Source of the DNA: Adhaeribacter_A terreus
GTDB lineage: Bacteria > Bacteroidota > Bacteroidia > Cytophagales > Hymenobacteraceae
NCBI RefSeq assembly: GCF_042657365.1
Contig: NZ_JBHSKT010000008.1
Span: forward strand, 62,001 to 126,000
Direction of reading: 5' to 3'
Length of the DNA: 64,000 bases
The notes under the pieces were generated by a model. That model made no database searches, had not been told where the DNA came from, and saw only the letters and a list, made by a program, of their open reading frames with translations. Numbering within the stretch: the stretch's first letter is position 1; each line of letters begins with the position of its first letter. The translations under genes and the position numbers were made by a program. This document shows, piece by piece, positions 59,073 to 64,000 of this stretch.

Positions 59073-59526
59073 TCGCCAGCGCAGCGTCGCGCGAAAATCA
59101 CGTTATTAAGAAAGCTAAACTAAAAAGAAGCTGAATACTGAGGAAAGCCATACCAGTTTCTGTGAGAGCGGCCTCCGCACTTTCCGACTTTTGCTTTAGC
59201 AAAATTGCGCAAGCAAAGGAAAGGGTGCAGCCGCGAACGCAGAAACGAAGCCCGACCGGCTTGAGGGAGAAAATTGCTGATGAAAGTTAAAAGTCAGCTG
59301 TTTAGCAGAAAAGGTGTTTCAAAAATGCTAGCACTTTTAGTTGAAAAACTGCTGCCCGCCGATGAGGACCTTCAGAGCTACGCTCGCAATCTTCGCGCTC
59401 CCGCGCTCAATTGTGCTCAGGATGACAGCAAAATGCTATACTTTTCAGCCTAAAAACTCATTAGCAAACCAAACTACTAGCTGGAAGAGATCTCTCCTGA
59501 CGTCGAGATGACGAAAAACGGTATGG
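59073..59526 (+). repeat. ~0.5-kb composite repeat, copy 2
   Basis: Homologous to 27727-28243, with long identical stretches (over 60 nt around GCTACGCTCGCAATCTTCGC) and variable loops. The order of elements is the same. Confidence 0.85.
59156..59262 (+). ncRNA. candidate structured RNA element, copy 2
   Basis: Same architecture as copy 1. GTTTCTG (59156-59162)/CAGAAAC (59240-59246); internal loop TGAGA/GAACG; GCGGC (59168-59172)/GCCGC (59230-59234); CTTTCC (59180-59185)/GGAAAG (59218-59223); apical hairpin TTTTGCT-TT-AGCAAAA (59189-59204). The third stem differs from copy 1 by a compensatory A-T to T-A swap. The apical sequence is unrelated yet still folds. Confidence 0.45.
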
Positions 59527-59582
59527 TTTTGTGCCTAAAAACTATTCAACAATTTAACCATTAAGCAATTAAACAGTTAAAA

Positions 59583-59924
59583 TCAATCTTCATCCTCATA
59601 ATCCAACCCCTTAAACTTATTAAACGCCCCCTGCAACTCCGAAAAAGCGTGCATATTTCCTTCCTGGCGCGCAATTTTCATTCCTTTCTGGTAAGTTTCT
59701 TCGGCTTTTTCTGGCAGGCCGAGCTCGTTATAAAGGCTGGCGGCGTGGTAATACGTGCCCACGTAATTCGGGTGTTCGGACAGTAAAATTTCGTAATATT
59801 TCCGCGATTCCGTTACGTCCAACTTGCGGTATTCGGTGGCCAGGGCGTAAATGGTGAAAGCATCGGCAGGGTCTTCCTGATAAAACGCTAAAAGTTGGGT
59901 TAATCGCGGGTTGTTGGTTTCCAT
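59583..59924 (-). CDS. small TPR protein
   Basis: 113 residues forming about three TPR helical pairs (FTIYALATEYRKL, GTYYHAASLYNELGLPEKAE, ETYQKGMKIARQEGN), with an acidic C-terminal tail DYEDED. Cytoplasmic protein-interaction module of unknown partner. Divergent from etfB. Confidence 0.8.
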   Translation of the reverse strand: METNNPRLTQLLAFYQEDPADAFTIYALATEYRKLDVTESRKYYEILLSEHPNYVGTYYHAASLYNELGLPEKAEETYQKGMKIARQEGNMHAFSELQGAFNKFKGLDYEDED

Positions 59925-59985
59925 TATTTTAAATAATTGCTAACTTCGCCCCAAAGTTAAACCTTCTAAGCATACAGAGCGAAAA

Positions 59986-60723
59986 ATGAAGATTTTAGTT
60001 TGCATCAGCAACGTTCCCGATACCACTACCAAAATAACCTTCACGCCCGATAACAAGCAGTTCAACACCGCCGGCGTGCAGTTTGTAATAAACCCTTACG
60101 ACGAATACGCGTTAACCCGCGCCATTGAGCTAAAAGAAGCGCAAGGCGGCAGCGTAACCGTACTCAACGTAGGCGAAGCCGATACCGAAGCCAACATCCG
60201 GAAAGCATTAGCCATTGGCGCCGACGATGCGGTTCGCATCAACGCCAAGCCAACCGACGCTTACTTTGTAGCTACGCAAATTGCCAACTACGCCAAAGCC
60301 GAAAACTTCGACCTGATCCTGATGGGTAAAGAGTCGGTTGATTACAACGGTTTCCAGGTGCACGGCATGGTAGCTGAAATGCTGGGTATTCCATCTATTA
60401 CGCCGGGCGTAAAGCTTGATGTAAACGGCACTACGGCTACGGTTCAGCGCGAAATTGAAGGCGGACATGAGATCATCGATGCGCAATTGCCAATTGTGGT
60501 TTCTGCCCAGCAGCCTATGTCTGAGCCAAGAATCCCGAACATGCGCGGCATCATGACGGCCCGTACCAAGCCTTTGAAAGTGGTAGAACCAACCGGCTCT
60601 GAAACCAAAACCGAGATCGAAACCTTTGCCTTGCCGCCGCAGAAAACCGGTGTGAAGATGATCGCTCCGGAAAATGCCGGCGAATTGATTACCTTATTAA
60701 GAAACGAAGCTAAAGTTATATAA
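59986..60723 (+). CDS. etfB: electron transfer flavoprotein subunit beta
   Basis: 245 residues. The N-terminus MKILVCISNVPDTTTKITF and core motifs ALAIGADDAVRI, LILMGKESVDYNGFQVHGMV, REIEGGHEIIDA and QPMSEPRIPNMRGIM match EtfB/FixA, which binds AMP and interacts with acyl-CoA dehydrogenases. etfA follows after 3 bp, so they form one heterodimer from one operon. Confidence 0.95.
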   Translation: MKILVCISNVPDTTTKITFTPDNKQFNTAGVQFVINPYDEYALTRAIELKEAQGGSVTVLNVGEADTEANIRKALAIGADDAVRINAKPTDAYFVATQIANYAKAENFDLILMGKESVDYNGFQVHGMVAEMLGIPSITPGVKLDVNGTTATVQREIEGGHEIIDAQLPIVVSAQQPMSEPRIPNMRGIMTARTKPLKVVEPTGSETKTEIETFALPPQKTGVKMIAPENAGELITLLRNEAKVI

Positions 60724-60726
60724 TAT

Positions 60727-61695
60727 ATGTCAGTTTTAGTTGTAATTGAATGTGCGAACGGCGAGGTTAAAAAATCTAGCTTAGAAGCGGCTACCTACGG
60801 CAGCAAAGTTGCACAACAAATGGGAACCACGGCAACGGCTGTTGCCATCGGCGATATTTCGGAAGAAAACCTGAAGCATTTAGGCGCGCAGGGCATTAAA
60901 AAAGTGCTTTTCGATAACGATGCCCGCCTGAAGAATTTCGTGAACCTGGCGTACGTAAAAGTGATTGCGGCCGCGGCGCAGAAAGAGTCTTCCAAAGTAA
61001 TTATCTTATCTAATACCAATATCGGTTCGGCCATTGGTTCGCGTTTAGCGGTGCGTTTAAGCGCTTCGTTGGCTACCAATGTGGTTTCGTTACCGGAGAT
61101 TTCAGGCAATACGTTTAAAGTGAAGCGCGGTGTTTATTCAGGCAAAGCGTTTGCTGATGTAAACCTGACTGCGGACGTAAAAATTATTGCGGTTAAGAAA
61201 AATACCATTGAAGTTGGCCACGAAGCCGGCGAAGCTACGGTAGAGAATTTCTCTGCCTCGCTCACCGATGCTGACGTAGCCGTTGCCCCGAAAGAAGTGA
61301 TCCAGCAGACCGGCGATATTTTATTACCGGAAGCGGACATCGTAGTTTCGGGTGGTCGTGGTTTGAAAGGGCCGGAAAACTGGCATTTGGTAGAAGACCT
61401 GGCGAAAGCGTTGGGCGCTGCTACCGCTTGCTCTAAGCCGGTTGCCGACGTAGACTGGAGACCGCATCATGAGCACGTAGGCCAGACCGGGATCACGGTT
61501 TCTCCTAATTTATACATTGCCATCGGTATTTCGGGTGCAATCCAGCATTTGGCCGGGGTTAACTCTTCTAAAGTAATTGTCGTTATTAACAAAGATCCGG
61601 AAGCGCCGTTCTTTAAGGCAGCCGATTACGGCATCGTGGGCGATGCCTTCGAGGTAGTTCCGAAGTTAATAGAAGCGGCAAAAAACTTGCGTTAG
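60727..61695 (+). CDS. etfA: electron transfer flavoprotein subunit alpha
   Basis: 322 residues. The C-terminal FAD domain (~200-322) carries the signature VVSGGRGLKGPENW, ACSKPVADVDWRPHHEHVGQ, TGITVSPNLYIAIGISGAIQ and NKDPEAPFFKAADYGIVGD. The N-terminal domain pairs with EtfB. The EtfAB dimer passes electrons from acyl-CoA and related dehydrogenases to the quinone pool. Confidence 0.95.
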   Translation: MSVLVVIECANGEVKKSSLEAATYGSKVAQQMGTTATAVAIGDISEENLKHLGAQGIKKVLFDNDARLKNFVNLAYVKVIAAAAQKESSKVIILSNTNIGSAIGSRLAVRLSASLATNVVSLPEISGNTFKVKRGVYSGKAFADVNLTADVKIIAVKKNTIEVGHEAGEATVENFSASLTDADVAVAPKEVIQQTGDILLPEADIVVSGGRGLKGPENWHLVEDLAKALGAATACSKPVADVDWRPHHEHVGQTGITVSPNLYIAIGISGAIQHLAGVNSSKVIVVINKDPEAPFFKAADYGIVGDAFEVVPKLIEAAKNLR

Positions 61696-61714
61696 TAGAG
61701 AAGATAGAAAAACT

Positions 61715-62314
61715 GTGAAAAAAATTCAGCTGGAAATTTTAGGCCTTTCGTCGAGCCAGAGCCAATCAGGTTCGTTCGCGTTGGTGCTGGGGGAGAAAGA
61801 CGGCAACCGCCGTTTACCGATTATTATCGGGATGTTTGAAGCGCAAAGCATTGCCATTCAGATAGAAAAAATAAACCCGAACCGTCCGCTCACGCACGAC
61901 CTGTTCAAATCTTTTGCCGAGCAGGTAGGGGTAACGGTGCAGGAAGTAATGATCTCAGACCTGAAAGAAGGCGTGTTCTATTCCAAGATCGTGTGCAACG
62001 ACGGCGACAAGCAATTCGACCTCGATGCGCGCCCTTCGGATGCCATTGCCATCGGCCTGCGCTTTAACGTACCGATCTACACCGTAGAAAGCGTACTTTC
62101 AGAAGCCGGCATAATTTTGAGCGACCTGGAAGACGAAGAAGAGGAAAGCGACGAAACCTCGGTAAGTTCAGAAAGCAAACCGGTAGAAAAGAAGGAGAAA
62201 ATTGCCGAAACTTCGGTAGAAGACCTGAACAAACTACTGGCCGAAGCCCTGGAAAAAGAGGACTACGAACGCGCCGCCAAGATCCGGGATGAAATACAAA
62301 AACGCGGTAAATAA
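61715..62314 (+). CDS. bifunctional nuclease (DUF151) with C-terminal UVR motif
   Basis: 199 residues from a GTG start at 61715. DUF151 domain (~1-130) with LEILGLSSSQSQSGSFALVL, GEKDGNRRLPIIIGMFEAQS and DARPSDAIAIGLRFNVPIY. An acidic linker (~135-160) leads to a UvrB/UvrC-like motif (~165-197, LLAEALEKEDYERAAKIRDE). Plant homologues have DNase/RNase activity. Fusion to a UVR motif is common in Bacteroidota and Thermotogae. It lies 19 bp after etfA, probably the same transcript. Confidence 0.9.
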   Translation: MKKIQLEILGLSSSQSQSGSFALVLGEKDGNRRLPIIIGMFEAQSIAIQIEKINPNRPLTHDLFKSFAEQVGVTVQEVMISDLKEGVFYSKIVCNDGDKQFDLDARPSDAIAIGLRFNVPIYTVESVLSEAGIILSDLEDEEEESDETSVSSESKPVEKKEKIAETSVEDLNKLLAEALEKEDYERAAKIRDEIQKRGK

Positions 62315-62366
62315 AACGCTATCGTTTTGATATAAAAAAGTCAGGCTGTAAGGCCTGACTTTTTTT
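62312..62366 (+). terminator. motif and terminator after the DUF151 gene
   Basis: The motif (AAAACGCTATCGTTTTGATA then TAAAAAAGTC) begins at the stop. Its tail forms the hairpin AAAAAAGTCAGGC/GCCTGACTTTTTT with the following sequence. Confidence 0.8.
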
Positions 62367-62411
62367 GTTTATTGGGGTAAAGTTGTTAAGGTATTAATTA
62401 TACAATTTCTT

Positions 62412-63371
62412 CTATTTAATTGAAGCTTTTATTTCAATTGTTTTTAAAGGGTAACTATTACTTTGCATTTCCCTCATGCTTTGGATAATTGAAAATTTAG
62501 CAATGTTTGATTTGAAGTCTTCGATATTTTCTGAAACCTTTTTATTGTTCTTTTTATGGCAAAAAGCAATTACGTAAATTATTTCTTTTTCGAATTTTTT
62601 TAAGAATTCATCCTTACTAATCGATTGTTTTAAATTTCCGCTTTTTAATAATCTTTCAAAGACTTCAGTTAAAAATTTCGAATCCGATTTTAAATCGTTC
62701 CAAAGTCGATTTGAAGATATTGAAACTTGATTGGTTAAGTCTCTAATTTTTGCATCAAATCCTTCCTTTACATGAATTAAATATATCTTATCATCAGATT
62801 CATAAAGTAAATCACAAAGTTCAATATGTTGGCCTAAGATTTTATCCATTACAATGAATCCTTCAGTATTTATGTATTGTAAATTATATTCACCTTCATC
62901 CATTTCATCAAGTGGCCATGGCGTAGTCAATGGATGTGAGGACCATTCATTAATTTTTATCATGGTTGAGCATTGATCATTTATAGCTTTGATAAAATCC
63001 CCACGAACTTTATACCAATTATCATCAATTAAAAAGTATGGAGAATTTAGTATCGATATTTCACATGTAATATGATTAATAAAGGGCGCTTCAGTTTTTT
63101 TTAATTCCCCTACATAGCCACGAACTCTGATACCAGATATATTTTTTATAAAGTCCCAAGGGTCATTTGGATCTACATTTTCATAAAGTGCTTTTAAGGT
63201 TTCATAGTAGATGGTACTTCTATCCCTTGTCTCATAAAATGGATTTTTAGCACCTTTTGCATATACTCTATAGATGTCACATTCATAAAATGCTGTCAGC
63301 TTTTGCGGATGCACAAAATCATAATCCAACTGCATTGACTTATTTGAGCCAGGTGTATTAAATCTAACCAT
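62412..63371 (-). CDS. C-terminal TIGR04141-like ORF
   Basis: 319 residues starting at ATG 63371. Re-initiation after the in-frame TAA could produce this part alone. It contains the most conserved family stretch near the middle (IELCDLL, then LIHVKEG). Function of the family is unknown; members are sporadically distributed, often in accessory or defence-rich regions. Confidence 0.6.
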   Translation of the reverse strand: MVRFNTPGSNKSMQLDYDFVHPQKLTAFYECDIYRVYAKGAKNPFYETRDRSTIYYETLKALYENVDPNDPWDFIKNISGIRVRGYVGELKKTEAPFINHITCEISILNSPYFLIDDNWYKVRGDFIKAINDQCSTMIKINEWSSHPLTTPWPLDEMDEGEYNLQYINTEGFIVMDKILGQHIELCDLLYESDDKIYLIHVKEGFDAKIRDLTNQVSISSNRLWNDLKSDSKFLTEVFERLLKSGNLKQSISKDEFLKKFEKEIIYVIAFCHKKNNKKVSENIEDFKSNIAKFSIIQSMREMQSNSYPLKTIEIKASIK

Positions 63372-63392
63372 GTCATCTCTTAAGTGTGTATA

Positions 63393-64000
63393 TTACGCTT
63401 GCTTTAAATTTTGTTCACAAAAGTATTGGTCTTGAATTCTTTCAAATCTACTAAGCGGGTTTCCTTGTTTACTTTTTAATACCTCTACTATTCTCAAAAG
63501 CAATGCATGAGTTTGTTCAAACGAAATTTTCCATTTTAAAGAAAACGATGTTCCAACCTCCAAATAAACATTCTCATTTGTGTCAAAATTGATAAAGTCA
63601 AAAACTGAATCTTTTAATTCCTGCCGTAACTGAAGATTTAATTTATTAGGTACTCTTCCAATTTGTAAGGAGTCTAAAAGTTTCTGCTCGTTTCTATAAG
63701 TAATCGTTTCGGAAGTTAGGTTTCCTGTTACTCCTCGGGACATTACGGAATATAATACATCATTTTCTGGTTCAGCTAATTTTTCATAGAGGTCTAATCC
63801 AAAAGAATGGTTTATAAACCTCTTAATTGCTGAAATCCCTTTGCCTCCAATTATAGCAAAAATGTGATTTTCAATTTGGGCAAAAAGTACGAAGGAAGTG
63901 CTTTGGACTATAAAATCATATCCTTCCGTAATAGGTTTTGGCAAGAAGTTTTTCCAAGTGGACTCTTGCTCAATAGCATTAAAAACATATAAGGAATATG
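63393..64000 (-). CDS. N-terminal TIGR04141-like ORF, cut by the window edge
   Basis: The frame is open from the window edge (residues YSLYVFNAIEQESTWKNFLP can be read) to TAA at 63393. A TTG at 63944 is not needed as a start, because the frame continues upstream. It ends in RFERIQDQYFCEQNLKQA. Confidence 0.6.
   Translation of the reverse strand, partial: YSLYVFNAIEQESTWKNFLPKPITEGYDFIVQSTSFVLFAQIENHIFAIIGGKGISAIKRFINHSFGLDLYEKLAEPENDVLYSVMSRGVTGNLTSETITYRNEQKLLDSLQIGRVPNKLNLQLRQELKDSVFDFINFDTNENVYLEVGTSFSLKWKISFEQTHALLLRIVEVLKSKQGNPLSRFERIQDQYFCEQNLKQA

Larger units (their letters stand above)
58805..59582. other. 778-bp non-coding region with composite repeat copy 2
   Basis: Contains motif copies at 58809-58838 (minus) and 59320, 59428, 59512 (plus), composite repeat copy 2 (59073-59526), and AT-rich TTAAC/CAATT tracts at 59545-59580. 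No gene supported. Confidence 0.75.
62412..64000 (-). pseudogene. TIGR04141/DUF6119-type gene split by an in-frame stop codon, 5' end outside the window
   Basis: Two ORFs on the minus strand form one family. The first (63393 to beyond 64000) has an N-terminal TIGR04141-like part (IENHIFAIIGGKGISAIKRF; INHSFGLDLYEKL). The second (62412-63371) has the C-terminal part (DEGEYNLQYINTEGFIVMDK; GQHIELCDLLYESDDKIYLI, HVKEGFDAKIRDLTNQVSI). Both share one frame and are separated only by TAA (63393-63395) and seven codons before the Met of the second ORF. Base composition is clearly AT-richer than neighbours, suggesting transfer. A programmed split into two proteins is the alternative. Confidence 0.65.

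Noticed and set aside
1..64000. CRISPR arrays, rRNA genes, insertion sequences, prophage
   Set aside because: Looked for on both strands; no direct-repeat/spacer series, no rRNA signatures, and no transposase or phage structural gene was recognised.

Overview
The window looks like a chromosomal segment from a member of the phylum Bacteroidota, most likely a Cytophagales/Hymenobacteraceae-type gliding or soil bacterium. The evidence is cumulative. Two proteins carry type IX secretion (T9SS) sorting domains. Promoter-like boxes fit the Bacteroidota consensus TTG-N19-TAnnTTTG. There is a Bat (aerotolerance) gene pair, a fused alpha/beta E1 2-oxoacid dehydrogenase, a short AMP nucleosidase, a UMF1-type MFS protein, and several lipoproteins with classical lipoboxes. 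The genus is not decidable from the sequence alone.

Layout. 1-2.7 kb: a truncated thiolase, then two AT-rich single-gene units flanked by attC-like hairpins. 2.7-6.1 kb: a batC/batB-like pair and five tRNA genes, including an exact 255-bp duplication of a tRNA-Pro/tRNA-Arg block. 6-12.3 kb: a lipocalin-like lipoprotein, a DUF2339/DUF3999 envelope pair, an HTH regulator, a DUF2158 mini-protein and a DUF892 ferritin-like protein. 12.6-23.6 kb: gyrB, DUF5996, ppk1 converging on ppx/gppA, a MetF-like reductase, a tiny T9SS protein, a UMF1 transporter, AMP nucleosidase and a solitary HsdR-N nuclease-fold protein. 23.6-29.2 kb: a third attC-flanked orphan gene, an LTA-synthase-like sulfatase, alanine dehydrogenase, a non-coding repeat block and a DUF1573 protein. 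29.3-46.4 kb: fused E1 dehydrogenase, a LuxE-like acyl-protein synthetase, an NtrC-like regulator without a DNA-binding domain, an ABC pair, DinB, a desaturase, RNase P RNA, a CheY-like protein, DUF2027-Smr, an MscS channel, DUF2279, dienelactone hydrolase and photolyase. 46.7-53.6 kb: pyruvate carboxylase, a secreted M43 metalloprotease and an outer-membrane MetA-like protein. 54.1-58.3 kb: a signalling cluster of an ABM-fold protein, a stand-alone B12-binding photoreceptor-like protein, a PAS/coiled-coil protein, KaiC and KaiB. 58.3-64 kb: a PH-domain membrane protein, a second copy of the non-coding repeat block, a TPR protein, etfB-etfA, a DUF151 nuclease, and a low-GC TIGR04141-type gene interrupted by an in-frame stop codon.

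The most notable system is the 54.1-58.3 kb cluster. A protein with the W-x9-EH plus DxHxxG signature of adenosylcobalamin photoreceptors lies just upstream of a KaiB/KaiC pair. That KaiC keeps the clock phosphosites but lacks the KaiA-binding tail. This suggests a KaiA-independent timer or relay with a possible B12/light input.

Two further structures run through the non-coding DNA. One is a ~30-bp degenerate motif present about 40 times, preferentially just after stop codons in the sense direction. The other is a ~0.5-kb composite repeat, present twice, whose hairpins show compensatory base changes. Functional statements come from family recognition by eye; no database search was run.
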